A stretch of DNA of 64,000 bases. Source: Phytophthora colocasiae. Lineage: Eukaryota; Oomycota; Peronosporomycetes; Peronosporales; Peronosporaceae. Each line of letters begins with the position of its first letter. Positions within the stretch are counted from its first letter, which is position 1. Both the position numbers and the translations under genes were made by a program. Of the stretch, positions 1 through 10,689 are shown piece by piece. The DNA lies in NCBI GenBank assembly GCA_018806915.1, contig JAGKQI010000105.1, positions 1,860,001 to 1,924,000 of the forward strand. The letters run 5' to 3'. The notes under the pieces are model-generated. The model had not been told where the DNA came from, did not search any database, and saw only the letters and a program-made list of their open reading frames with translations.

Positions 1-352
1 AGAGAGGGTGATCTGGTTGAAAAAGCGCGCGCTCTGCAGATGCCTCAGATCGATTCCGACGGAAATGCTTTGCCACGAACTCGTATAGACTGAGTGGGTC
101 TAAGGTCGACGGCCGAAACAAATAGTCGTCTAGAAACGATGCCGCTCGAAATCTGACACCAGATCCACCGTGCTCTCGTAACTGGACAAGGTCGCACATT
201 TCTGACGAGCGATCAACAAGTTCGCCTAGCACCGCTCGTAGTGGAAGCGTGGCACACGGCGTGCTCATGAATGCACATGATCCTCGGAGCAAGTACAAGG
301 CAGCAAGAGGTCCAGCGATCTCACGACGGTTCGTGATCGCGTATAATAGAGA
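1..352 (-). pseudogene. Helitron replicase, continuation after a frameshift (runs off window)
   Basis: Read on the minus strand in a frame shifted from the upstream Rep ORF, positions about 352 to 1 stay open and give a conserved Helitron stretch, including TNRREIAGPLAALYLLRGS, which in Helitron proteins follows the Rep region directly. The upstream ORF instead ends at 321 after reading RDHEPS. One base gained or lost near 350-354 explains both. The helicase domain would lie beyond the left edge and is not visible. Since Helitron 3' ends (CTRR) lie downstream of the helicase, that terminus is also outside the window. It is either a dead copy or a sequencing error at one base; the in-frame stop further upstream favours a dead copy. 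Confidence 0.75.
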
Positions 353-2330
353 ATGCTACGCGCTTGCGCCCAATTGCAGCGTGGTTCGACGGCGTCGCTT
401 CTTCATCGCGCGCTTCTCGCAACTGGCGACGCTGGAATGCAGCAAGGGCAACGGCTGTAATTGAGTCGACATGTTCCTGCATCTTGGTTACGTACTTTGT
501 GGCATAGTAGATTCGCAGCAAAGCACCCAGTCCGCCGATCATGACCTGGATGTCGTGGTTGCACTTAAATGCCAACATCATCTCGCGATTGAAGCCGTTG
601 ATGAACTCAAATGGTGCTCGCCTCATGAGAGTGACGCCGTCGCTTGAGCACGACGTATGCGGAGCTCGATCCCGTGGAAAACCGTAGCGACAACGACCGG
701 GCAACGATGCACGGCTCCTTTTGAAGCAGCTTCCCGCATGTGACCACCAATGAAGATTGAACATGAAGACGAGCATTGACACCACGAACGCAACAATGCA
801 TGGTGCAAACCGTTTATCGTCAACTGACGGAGGCATCATTACCAATGCTCGAGTGACACCATCATTGCGAAATGCGTCATCTTCTCGTCGCTCTTGTCGA
901 CACGGAGATCGGTTCAGGTCTTGCAGATACTCGCCATAGACGTCACTACTGCTTGGATCTGCCTCTTTGAATAAGTGTAGATCGCGGTAATAAATGGCCG
1001 CCTTCGCTGCTGTGGTTCCGCCCCGACAGTGCGTCTCTAACTGCACAGCTGATTTCAATTCGTCCGAGGAGTACGGTCGCATCAGTGCCGGCCACAACGC
1101 CGGTCGGTTGTCGAGCAAGACGCGTCGAATAACGTGTTGCGAGCTCAATTCTGTGCCGCATCCAGCGCACTGAACGAGCTGCGGCTCGCCACGAACTCGA
1201 TCGCTCTGCCTATTAGGATCCTCATATGCTACGGGGGGTATTTGGAGCTGCTGCAGATCAGCGTATGAGTGCCCACAGAAGACACACGACGAATCTGCAA
1301 CTTTCAACGGCATCGACGTTGCCACAACGCTGTCAGTGAACGCCTCAATATCACGATAGTAGTGGTCGCCGTATAATGTTACCGCTCGGTCAAAAGCTTC
1401 ACTGTTTGGTGGTGCGTTTTCCAGCCATACCAAGAAGTGCGCGTGAAGCGTTCCACCGCCTTGGGTTTCGACCATGCCAAAGTAGGCTCGCACCGGTCCA
1501 AACAGCCCATCGAATGGCTTGCCTTTCATGTGCTTCGGGGGCAATCCAAACACGGTCTCAATGAAGGCGTCAATGTTTCGTACGAAGAGTCTAGCAGACG
1601 CCATGTCATTGCGCATGGCGGCACTATGGAGAGTCGACCGTTCTGGTGGTGCAGACAACGGGGCATCAAACAGCGTATCAACGGAGGTGATACCACAGTA
1701 CTGCGCCATCACAAACGAGTCCGCTACATTGGGTGTAAGAGTCACAAAGAGAGCTGGTTGCCCAAATCGCGTTTGATACGCGAACGCCCGGCGTCGACAT
1801 TGTGCCCGCTCGCCGTCGCTCCCCCACATCGAGCTGCCGCTTAGTTCAACCGTTCGGAGAAAGGCGGTCGCGTTCGAGTCGCTACTTCTTGCCGATGTGG
1901 TGCGACCTTGGCGTTGAAGCTCTTTCTCCTTCAGTGCTTGTACCAGCGCCTCCTCCGAAATATTGTTGTACGACTCAAAAAGCTCAGGATTCCGCTGGCA
2001 CTTGATCCCTACTTGAGTGTACATCTTCTGCACTGACAAGTAGTCGAAGCTTGCAAGGACGAACAGCTCATCTTCTGCAAACTTACGTGAACTCAGCATG
2101 CTGTAATACCGGACGCACGCTTCCAGGGACACCGGAACGTGGCGCTTCTCCCCTGGATGGCCTCTTCCGTATGGGAAGAGATGCGGCCACATCCGTGCGA
2201 ACAGCACATTGTTCTTTTTCGCGAAGTGAGTCGAATGGCGCACTAAGAAGTGCGGTTCGGGAGATGCCTGTGTTTCGTGTCCGGCCACCGCAGGTAGGTC
2301 CTGAGTAGCGACTTCGCGATCGTCTGCCAC
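321..2330 (-). pseudogene. Helitron Rep (HUH endonuclease) region
   Basis: This 669-codon open stretch matches the Helitron_like_N region of rolling-circle Helitron transposases. The sequence FVTLTPN is followed about 100 residues later by GGGTLHAHFLVWL at about 1430-1460, whose His-Ala-His is the HUH metal-binding motif of the Rep nuclease. The tail YYATKYVTK holds the expected region of the catalytic tyrosine. A Cys-rich stretch (CVFCGHSY, then CAGCG) lies between. The apparent start is a GTG and is probably not real. The ORF is in the same frame as the ORF at 2346-3497, separated by one in-frame TAA, so the two were one polypeptide. A frameshift near 350 breaks it again. The protein would nick and rejoin DNA during rolling-circle transposition. 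This copy looks inactive. Confidence 0.85.
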
Positions 2331-2345
2331 AAAGACGACTCGATG

Positions 2346-3497
2346 TTAGACTACGTTGGTCTCTGCATTGGACGTATCGGCATCGGTTACACCGCCGACG
2401 CGATCCTGCTCCGCGTCAATGTCATCAACTTCGGAGACGGCATCAATAGCCTCAAATATCAAATTCTGAGCAATCGCATCGGCCCTGAAATCAGAGCTGT
2501 TCCCAACGGAAATGGATGCGTACAGCGGGTTGTGAAGCTTGTAGAACGCAAGCAAATCATCGACGACTTCGCGACGCACGCGGTGCATTTCACGTACGCG
2601 CGCTTGCTGTTCGGTGGTAAATGGCCCAGCAAGCACAACACGATATGTCCCCATAGAACCAAGAGAAATCGGTAGCAGCGTCGCGGCCGGCCCTGGCGAA
2701 GCGTCAAACTCTAGGCAGTGTGATCGTATCGCGCGGTGTGCACCGCCGCGCATAACACGGGTCACACAGACGACTGACACGGGCTGAGTAATCAATCGTT
2801 CAGGCAACGTGACGTCCATGAATCGTATCGGCAGCGTCCCAATTGCAAATCCATTCTTGATCGCAAACTTCGGCACCGTTTGCTTCAACAAGCTGTTGTT
2901 GCACTCTTCACAGACTTGCACGTACCCATCCTCATGTATCCCCCTTCTTGACAATAACATGCCGCTCAGACACGAGTGCAGCTCAGAGCAGTCATACTCG
3001 ACTATAAGTTCCAGTGGCAAGCCTTCACCATCGCTTACGAGTAGCGAGTGCATGTTGTCAATGCGGTCACGATCGGTAACGTCCACGAGATGAATTGATT
3101 TCCACAGCACATTACGGTCACAAACCGCACACACGGTCTCATCGAGTCCATGTGCGCCAAGCGCTAACCGCAGACGCTGCAGTACATTGCTCTTCGCCTC
3201 AACCGACACGGGATACAACCTTGGAATTTCGATGTAGCCCCAGGCACAATGGTTCTCAAAGCACCGTCCAATGACTGACTGACTTGTCTGACCACATGCC
3301 GGTGTAGATGATGATGAAGTTGGAAGTGTAGTATTCACCGCGCGCTCCGTTCCTGCCGCAGACGCTACTCGACGGCGATGATGACTCTCCCGATCACGAC
3401 GACGCCTATCATCACTTGCAGCCGGCGTCTCTCGACCACGTCGGCGTCGAGCTGACAACCGATTCCGCTCCCGCCTTTCGTCGGCCGTCAAAGGCAT
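2346..3497 (-). pseudogene. Helitron N-terminal region (DUF6570-like)
   Basis: This 383-codon ORF starts at an ATG (3497) with a very basic, Arg-rich opening (ERRERNRLSARRRRGRET). It continues into a region like the DUF6570 domain that precedes Rep in many Helitron proteins: CAVCDRNV, then CEECNNSLLKQTVPKFAIKN, and near the end the segment GTYRVVLAGPFTTEQQARVR. It ends at a TAA at 2346-2348, and the Rep ORF continues in the same frame 15 bases later. The simplest reading is one Helitron gene with a nonsense mutation at the junction. The basic N-terminus may be a nuclear localisation or DNA-binding segment; that is inference. Confidence 0.8.
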
Positions 3498-4099
3498 GGA
3501 AACGCTCTATGTCTTGAGCGAGAGTAACTGAAGCAGTGCAGACATCAAATCATTGGTGGTAATACTTTGAAAACGACAACACAAACGTGAGCTTACCGTC
3601 CGACTACCATAAAGAGCTAATGGCACGTTGTAGTATGACAACAGAAACGATAACCCAACCCACCGTCTGACTATCATTAAGTGCAGTGGCACGGTCCCAG
3701 CGAGCGATGCCGTCGAGAGTGCATCATTAACCGGATGATACGATTGGACATGAGCTTCACCCTCCTTCGAATAAGAACTATGTGCATGGTATCAACCGCA
3801 AGTTCTACGGCAACGCACGGTGCCCCCTCAGTTCTTCTTATATCAGAGCATATTGATGCAAAACATTACGTGCTGTATCTTCACTGCCTTGGTCAACTCT
3901 GACAACCGCTAAGAGTGAATTCTTCATCGAATTCTCCATCGCACGCAAACAGCTTGGCGAAGGTGGAGGCGCTCGCTTTGGATAACCATAACTGTACTGA
4001 TGAAGTCAATTACGCGGCGTGACACCTGGCTTCCAACAGCATAAATACATCCTTAGCATTGCTGTCGTATGCCAGAACCACTCATATTCACCGACATGT
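3498..4099. other. Interval without a recognisable gene
   Basis: Apart from the 70-bp tandem repeat I see no coding signal on either strand here. The short open frames lack family motifs. A Helitron 5' terminus (a TC end) could lie here or further right, but two bases are too little to place it. Confidence 0.4.
3565..3695. repeat. Imperfect tandem repeat, two units of about 70 bp
   Basis: Two diverged copies lie head to tail. One holds ACCGTCCGACTACCATAAAG (near 3596) and the other ACCGTCTGACTATCATTAAG (near 3662). Each is preceded by a GACAACA(C/G)AAACG-like stretch and followed by TGGCACG. This is upstream of the Helitron N-terminal ORF and may be part of the Helitron's 5' region. Confidence 0.5.
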
Positions 4100-5229
4100 T
4101 CAACTGCTTACGAGAAACTGGTCAATGGTGAGCTGAACGACTCTCTTTTTTCTTGCTCCGTGCTCAGAGAGCTTCCGCTTGTGTTTCTCCCAACTTATCA
4201 CGCCTCTGCAATTGCGAGAACCGCACAAACACTCAACGACTAGCTGCTCGCCATCAACAATCACATAAGCACGTTCAAAGTGAACACTACGAACACATAC
4301 ACAAACAACACTCTCCACATCTCACCTCACTTTCGACATGCTGGAACTGATAGTCGAGTGTCAACTCTTCTCCCGCTTGCACGTCACGAATGGCAAATAG
4401 TCCACATCGCTCGAAACCACGGACGTTCCACTTCTCAAACGCGCAGTTAGGATCACACGAATGATTTACAAAACGTGTTCGACCCCCAAAGCGAGTGGCG
4501 TCAATGACGTTTTGCGCGCTCACACGTAGCATGTAGTGGCGCTTAGAGCTTCGATAAGACTGGAATGTGAACACAGCCTTAGTACCACAGGATGCAAACG
4601 CACATTCTGGCAACCACCCTACCTCATAGCGTATCATGGCGTCATGGTTGTTTAGCACCTCTCCTACGTACTCGCCTACGTACTGGCCAGCGTGTATGAT
4701 CTCCATCGCCAGCAGCCCAACCCCCTTTCGACCACAGTCTACCACTGCGGTCGCGACGAAAGACCCCATTTGCAGCTGCCGGTTTGTGCACAATATTCCG
4801 CACGGACAGCTCTCGACTGCGCATTCGTAGCGCATCTACCACAACCATGTCCTTAGCACCCTCACATGCCATGTATCTACTGTCTACGACCACGTACGGC
4901 ACGATTAATGCAGCCTTCCCCACAACCCTGCCTGGTCTGGTCATCAATTGTACAACCACAGATCTGGATTTCGCCCTTGGAGGTTTATTCAGTACATTAA
5001 CACACGCAAACCAACTAAAACAATCAGCAACTGGAGTGGGAACGGTACGGCAACGGCGTACATTTTCGCTTACCTGTTGCGCTTCAAGCCACTTGCCGCC
5101 GACTGCCACATTCGCTTCCACTATCCGAACCGCCTCAAATGCTTCCTCAACCGAACTAGCCATCATACACGACGCATGCACAACACCAGTCGGATCGACC
5201 ATGGATATTGGCCGGCACCAATTCATCAT
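4100..5229 (-). CDS. SET-domain histone-lysine methyltransferase (AWS-SET-post-SET)
   Basis: Four exons read on the minus strand: 5229-5074, 4975-4898, 4835-4326 and 4243-4100. All introns are GT-AG (100, 62 and 82 nt), and all junctions are phase 0, giving about 295 residues. Exon 2 ends CGEGCINRA and exon 3 opens MRYECAVESCPCG, so splicing rebuilds a full Cys-rich AWS domain. Exon 3 carries the SET core: GRKGVGL and EYVGEV (cofactor side), RFVNHSCDPNC (AdoMet pocket) and ELTLDYQF (catalytic Tyr). Exon 4 supplies post-SET CLCGSRNCRG, then a basic tail. AWS plus post-SET is typical of the SET2/NSD/ASH1 group, which methylates histone H3 lysine 36; the exact site is inference. It is short for that group and has no visible WW, PWWP or SRI domain. 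An in-frame TGA just upstream supports the ATG at 5229. No frameshift is seen. Confidence 0.85.
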
Positions 5230-5520
5230 GGAAAGATCAGCTCATGCAGCACGCACCGCACCCTGTCCCGCATTACCCCACGTCTCGTCTTTCTTGAAGC
5301 AACAGGGCGATTCATACATAGTTTTAACCATATCACTAGCGCGACGAGGTCTCAGGGAAATGGCGCTTGAACACTACTTCTCAGAACGAAGAACGAGAGC
5401 GAACTTCTCCTCGCCCAACTAACGGCGGTATCATGACCAACAAACTTAACAGCACATTTTCCAATTTGCTCGGCAGTCCAACACTCCGCTTCTCATAACG
5501 CCAGCATTATCCTGCTATCC

Positions 5521-6301
5521 ATGCCTCCCAAGAAACACGCAAAGCTACAGCAAGTTGATGAGCCGACACCGCCATCCTCCTCAACGTACATGCCTACATC
5601 GACAAACGTCTCGCTCCTGGGCAAGTCATCTTCTCCCTTATTGTCTCCACCGCGTCCAGCGCCCAAACATGAGCGCACTGCTACGAAGTCACTGCCTACC
5701 GAGTACGTCTCGCCAGTTAAGAAACTCAAAAAATCGATGGAGCAACACAAACGCCGTTTCTTTGACACCATCGAAGGTACCTCCTTGTTTCAAATTTGTT
5801 TTTATGTTCTAACATATATGATTTCACCTAGATTTACGCGACTTCATCACGAACAATGACATGGATGACCCTAACACCCGAGCCTCTGTGCGAGTTCAAG
5901 GACGAGTCTTATGGATGCGCAACGATCAAGTGAATAATACAACGCGTTACCTCCGCATCTACCTTGGCGAACAGCGAGCGTCCGTGCCGCTGGACGAACA
6001 AGTAGCGGTAATTTTGCGTTGCTAGCGGCTCACTACAACCCTTCCCTTCAGCTCATGTACATGCACTCACCATAACGTTTTGCACGCTCTCTAGATATTT
6101 CAAGAGGCACAACAGGATGACTCGTTCGAAGCCAACCAGTACCTGCTTACGGTGTCGCTCTACGACATCAACGCTGACAATCCAATGCTCCCGCAACCAG
6201 GAACGATCATCTCGTTCGCACCCACCAAGTTGCGCGTCTACCGCGACTGCTGTCAGCTCGACACCAAGCTTCACCTCATCAACGTAATTACGCCACCATG
6301 A
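5521..6301 (+). CDS. Unrecognised basic protein, three exons, possible OB fold
   Basis: Exons 5521-5776, 5832-6007 and 6095-6301 are joined by GT-AG introns of 55 and 87 nt; phases agree and the product is 212 residues. Residues 1-85 are low-complexity and Ser/Pro/Lys-rich (MPPKKHAKLQQ at the start, PVKKLKKSMEQHKRR near the end), probably a disordered, nuclear-targeted tail. The remaining 127 residues alternate short hydrophobic strands, for example RASVRVQGRVLWMR, YLRIYLGEQRASVPL, QYLLTVSLYDI and GTIISFAPTKLRVY. That pattern resembles an OB fold of the RPA/telomere-binding kind, but I see no diagnostic motif. It diverges from the SET gene, with starts about 290 bp apart, so a shared promoter is possible. 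RPA-like proteins are known Helitron passengers, so this could be Helitron cargo; that is speculation. Confidence 0.65.
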
Positions 6302-6971
6302 AGCAACTATTGCATTTGAATGATCGCACATGCCAGTAACCCACTCATTCAAACACTTATTTCACTATGTACACACAATCATTACGCTACGTACCATCCT
6401 TCATACGTCTGTGCCGTGGCCAAAACCACTTTCAAGCGTCCTACCTGACGAAAAACAACTTAGCCATAATCGTTCACATCTTTCTCCATAATAAATTTCA
6501 TACAGATTCGAACTACAAACCCGGAGCCTTTGGTCCGGTACGCAATATACATGATCTTACATGTAAGACACTTGCAAACCACAGACTCTATCCTCCCGTC
6601 CTGTTCCTCCTCGAGAAGCGTACGAATTGGGCTCCGATTCGGGACCCAAGTACGTTTGGAGGATCCTTCAGGAAGACCGCAATTTATCCAGGAAGAGAAT
6701 CCCCTATAAACTCCGTCAAAGACTCGATTCTGGACTGGAACTTGGCCGTAATGTACTTCATTCAGGATCTTAATGGGTTTCAGTTGGAATGGGTCGGGTC
6801 GGATTGGTTTTTGAACCCGATGGATCGACCGACAGCCAAGAAATTGGTGAGGGAACTGCAAGCGTAAGAATCAATCCTTTTTTTTCCAAAAAAAAGAGAG
6901 TGAAGGATTCTTTAACGTTAGTGGGTTCTAAAAGATGGACTCGACGATCTCTCAGTCTGCAATTCTCCTCC
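6302..6971. other. Interval without a recognisable gene
   Basis: A 166-codon plus ORF and a 133-codon minus ORF overlap here, neither with recognisable motifs. There is a T-run followed by an A-run near 6878-6893. Nothing else can be supported. Confidence 0.4.
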
Positions 6972-7514
6972 ATGGGATCACCACCCTCAAGTACCTGCCA
7001 CCGCCCTCCCGACGAAGCTTGTCCTGAGTGCAGTTCTCCCGATAAAGAGAGTCAAGCACTCACCCGCCGACCTCGGCCGAAGGGTGACACGCTAGATGCT
7101 CTACCACGCAAGCTTCCGCGACGCAGAGCTGGCTGGTTAGACCTGCGCCGACACATCCGCGATATCATGCAACAAGTGCGCGTAGGCGACCTCGAGAATA
7201 CGTTAGACGAATTGAAGGTGTACACCCAAGAGGACAAAAAGGATAAAACAGACCCAGAGGCGCGGGCACTGCAGATACGCAAGATGAACTGTCGCGTTGA
7301 TGAACTGCTTGGTCGTGTTGCAGATCACGTGCTTCTCGGTCATGTGCGAGAATTTAGACTGCTCTTTGCCAAAGTCCCGACCGACCGTATCGACCGTCTG
7401 GATGACTTCTTTGATTCGCAGAGGCTAAACGATTTACTACCTGCGGAGGACATTTTGGAGCCGAAACCGTGGTTCGCGTTCCTGAAACAACAGAACACCG
7501 ATCAGCAGACGTAG
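6972..7514 (+). pseudogene. ORF in frame with and just upstream of the Fanzor gene; possible N-terminal extension
   Basis: This open frame gives about 180 residues from the ATG at 6972 (the frame is open from 6789). It has an acidic/basic helical section: GWLDLRRHIRDIMQQVRVGD, then DELKVYTQEDKKDKTDPEAR and DELLGRVADHVLLGHVREF. It ends at a single TAG (7512-7514) and lies in the same frame as the TnpB-like ORF that follows at once. One reading is a Fanzor with an N-terminal extension of roughly 200-250 residues, as many Fanzors have, interrupted by a nonsense codon. Other readings are a separate accessory gene or an intron I did not resolve. I do not recognise the domain itself. Confidence 0.45.
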
Positions 7515-7517
7515 TCC

Positions 7518-8890
7518 TTGTTCGCCTTAGAAAACTTTGACAATACTGCAAGGTGCCGTGCGATCGCGAAAAGCATGAGAACAAACGAGTCGCGTTTGAA
7601 TCCAACTACCAAATGCAACGCAACGGACCATGCAGACGACATCGAGGCTGCTTCGGCCATACGAGGAGAGCTGAAAGCCCAGGACAAACTTCTGGTAACA
7701 CGCATGCGCAAATACCGACTTTTCCCTACTACCAAACAGCGCCAACAGCTCATACGCTATATGGGGACGTGTCGCTGGACCTACAATCAAGCGGTGGCAC
7801 ACTTCCAAGCGACAAACGTGTCCAAAGCAGCCACTCTGAGAGACCTCCATGTAACCCAAGTTTCGAATAAACAGCTCGTGTATCCCAAGGGGATGGGGCC
7901 GCCACCGCAATGGGCTTTTGAAACGCCAAAGAGCTCTCCGTTCAATGCGCTGCGCAAGTTTGAGAGCCAGTGTGAAGAGCGCGTTTAGCAACCTGTCTAC
8001 TGGGAACATCAAGAAGTTCAAAGTTCGATCAAGAGTCGAAAGACGGACGGACGCTACTTTACATTTTGTGAGGATGCATCACTAGCGTCGATTCAACACA
8101 GGAAGGGTCAGCGAGCTTTACTATCCATCTCGAAGCTGACGGGTATCCCGATCCGCTGCGATCTAGGCCTCGTTATCACCAACGAGATCCAGATCACCAA
8201 CACGAACGGCTTCTGGTACGCCGTGATTCCGCAAGCGTACTGCCCGAATGAGTACTCCTACCACGGCAAAGTGATCGCACTGGACCCAGGGGTTAAGGCG
8301 TTCATGACTGGAGTGGATCTAAATGGAAATGTACTTCACGTCGGCCGTGGAACGAGAGAGCATCTAGACGGGTATCGATCCAGGATCATCGATGCCCAAA
8401 GGGAGATGGCACTCCTTAAAAACTTCAGGGGACATCGGTCCGGGCGACAGTGGCGTCCGCGAGAGCCAAGCGTGCATTCCACTGCGCTACGGCAAAAGTG
8501 AAAAACGCCGTGAAGGAGCTGCATTACCAGACAGCAGCTTACCTGACGGAGAAGTACGACGTTATCATCCTTCCTGTCTTCAGTTCAAAGGATATGGTGA
8601 AGAGAAGTGCTCGGAACCACACCTTCAACCGGTTGCTGCTGGTCCTCAAGCTATTTCCAATTCCGGCAGCTTCTCAAGGCCAAGTGCGAGTTGATGGGGA
8701 AAGCCTTGTCATCTGCTCGGAGATGTACACGAGTCAGACATGTAGGCGGTGCTCCAGACTCCACCTCAAACTCGGAAGCAGAGATGCCTTTCATTGCCCC
8801 TATTGTGATCACGTGGCGGGGAGAGATGTCAACGCTGCCTTCAACATTCTCCGGTTTGTCTGCGCTGAATCATTATCGACATATCAATAA
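7518..8890 (+). pseudogene. Fanzor (eukaryotic TnpB-like RNA-guided nuclease), broken
   Basis: Three frame blocks together show a TnpB/Fanzor core. Block 1 (7518-7988) has the OrfB helix-turn-helix start KYRLFPTTKQRQQL and TCRWTYNQAVAHF. Block 2 (about 8020-8440) ends with the RuvC-I motif ALDPGVKAFMTG, whose Asp is the first catalytic residue. Block 3 (8450-8890) has the Fanzor-type LPVFSSKDM in place of the usual TnpB RuvC-II, then SEMYTSQTC with a glutamate in the position Fanzors use as the alternative acid, the zinc ribbon CRRC...CPYC, and RuvC-III GRDVNAAFNIL. Frameshifts lie near 7983, 8032-8045 and 8430-8445, so no full protein is made as it stands. Fanzors cut DNA guided by an RNA made from the element's own 3' region; a guide gene would be expected after about 8850, but I cannot define one. 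Confidence 0.85.
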
Positions 8891-9767
8891 CGAGCGGAAC
8901 AGCTTGAACACCACGGGTTATAGCGTGGAAGCGACAGAAGCTACCTAGCTTTTGTTAGGATTTCTGTAACGGAAAAGCAGCGATGACGGATAGCGCTTGA
9001 TAGGATTTTGGAGGTGGATTGCGTTTGTAAAACATCAAGTGAGCAGCATTCATTACAGGATACGAAGGTAGAATAATAAAGAAAATGACAGGTTTGACGG
9101 GCTCTATTCGAAGCAGCCCACGTCACAAGGATGTTCTGCCACGCGCGACGCACATTGTATTGCTTGAGGCCCTTGTTCAGGTACAGAACGTGTTCTCTAA
9201 CAACGTACACTCTGTATTGTTATTGGTAAAAAATGGTTTGGTACCATGTACCATTTTGAAAAGTTCGCGTTCTCAACCACTTGTTCTGGGAACATCTTCA
9301 CTAGGTGTTTTAGTTTGGGCACGTTTGTGCCATGGACGATGTCACAGTTGCAGTGCTAGCAGTTGTGGTGAGCGCCTGCGTTAGTGCTGTTATCGCCGCT
9401 GCCGACAAACTTGGCCTACGCCAGCCGCCCCAAGCCCTCAAGACCTTTCCGGCTCAATCATTTGAGACAGCACTACGCACCTCGGATACAGATTGGTAAA
9501 ATGGTGGAGTCTGATGCAAGCTATTAGCACCCACCGCTAGCTCCTTCTTTCAGGTGCCTTTCGTAATCGATGGATGCCACGCAGTGAAAATGCCACCGTT
9601 TAACACGCGAGCTCGTCGTCTTCAAGGCGCCAAGTGCTACCGGTAGTGTCCAGCGCATTGTGTTTGACAAAGGGCAACCACAGGACTAGGGCGGAAGTGT
9701 ATCGCCGGGATGTGAGGCGCAATGACGTAGGTCGGACAGTGAGTTGATGTAAGCTGTGTTATCACCC
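8891..9767. other. Interval downstream of the Fanzor remnant
   Basis: Apart from the 55-residue ORF I see no gene. If the Fanzor element keeps its guide-RNA region, the first few hundred bases (about 8850-9250) are where it should be. I could not identify a convincing conserved hairpin or element end by eye. Confidence 0.35.
9332..9499 (+). CDS. Hypothetical 55-residue ORF
   Basis: A short ATG-to-TAA frame opens with a hydrophobic, Ala/Val-rich segment (VTVAVLAVVVSACVSAVIAA) and ends RTSDTDW. A GTAAAATGG...CTTTCAG stretch directly after could be an intron, so this may be only the first exon of something larger or a transposon remnant. I recognise no family. Low confidence that it is a gene. 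Confidence 0.25.
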   Translation: MDDVTVAVLAVVVSACVSAVIAAADKLGLRQPPQALKTFPAQSFETALRTSDTDW

Positions 9768-10398
9768 TTATACCCTCCTCCTAACGACCCTATAGACTCC
9801 TTTTCTAACTCCCCCCTTCCACTCCGCTGAAGTGTTCCAGCCTGGTACCTCTGACAGAAAATTCATCAGCTCTTGAGGGTGAGGTTCAACTGGCGTCCGT
9901 AGCCGGCGAGGAAGCCCCTGCTCGTACAACGGATCCTCCACGGAGTTATCGTGATCGGGACTATTCTGTCGATCGGCGGTCATAGACGTCTCGCAGACTA
10001 CGTCGTGAATCAACGGAAGAGTCTTCTCATTGAAGGAGAAGGTCTCCATCGTTCGCCCTTCGTTGGTATAAGCCATAACGTGAGAAAAGCCGAGCTCCGT
10101 CAGCATGACCTTAAGCAGATTCTCCGCAGGGACTCGTGTCTATCTCCACTCCAAACAGGAATACCACCCCGTGGGTGCCTAGATTTGAGCCAGTCTGTTG
10201 GGGCTGGTGAAGTCGACGGAGGATGTCCTTGGACTGCCTCACCTTCAGAATGAAATCGGGGCCATCAGACGAGTTGTGGTTTGAAGATGACGTTATAGAT
10301 GACGCGCTGTAGTCCAAGGGAACGTTCGCGGCCGGCAACATCTTCGACATCAATACAGAGCCCGACACAGCTCTACCGGCACAGACACTCGAAGCCAT
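9768..10398 (-). pseudogene. Unrecognised protein-coding remnant, frameshifted
   Basis: Two minus-strand open frames are contiguous in sense. 10398-10111 contains DGPDFILKVRQSKDILRRL and GTHGVVFLFGVEIDTSP; the next, to 9768, contains MLTELGFSHVMAYTNEG and LPLIHDVVCETS. At 10111-10125 the second frame reads ENLLKV directly before MLTELGF, so a one-base shift joins them smoothly. The amino-acid pattern looks like real coding sequence. I do not recognise the family. It overlaps, on the opposite strand, the left end of the dioxygenase-like remnant. Confidence 0.5.
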
Positions 10399-10680
10399 AC
10401 CGTTCCACTACGACGGTATGTTCAAGAAGAAGACGCCCGAGTCGATAGAGCTGGGCGACGCGCCCGTGTTCGTGTTCTTCCACTGTGTGGAGGCCGCACC
10501 GCCTAGCTGTCGCTACGCTTCCACGAGCCATGGGGACCCGAGAAGACCAAGATGCACCCGACATACGTGACGTCGACAGGATTTCCGGAACGCTTGGAAC
10601 CTGTCTTCGAGATGGCCATCATTGGCATCCCTCCAAGAAGCCTGCATCAAATGGAACATGGATACTGGGGCCTACACCGA
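10322..10680 (+). pseudogene. TauD/TfdA-like dioxygenase fragment
   Basis: The frame from 10322 reads GNIFDINTEPDTALPAQTL, EAIPFHYDGMFKKKTPES and APVFVFFHCVEAAPPS. His-x-Asp inside PFHYDGMF is the iron-binding signature of Fe(II)/2-oxoglutarate dioxygenases of the TauD type. The following FFHC.....P segment also fits that family. A frameshift near 10520 moves the reading to EPWGPEKTKMHPTYVTSTGF. The distal His and the C-terminal half are missing, so this is a fragment. The family assignment rests mainly on one motif and its context and could be wrong. Confidence 0.4.
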
Positions 10681-10689
10681 AGAGGTCGT

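Noticed and set aside
4784..5422. 212-codon plus ORF
   Set aside because: Opposite strand of the SET gene exons; Thr/Ser-rich with no family features.
6367..6867. 166-codon plus and 133-codon minus ORFs
   Set aside because: Mutually overlapping, with no recognisable domain; not supported as genes.
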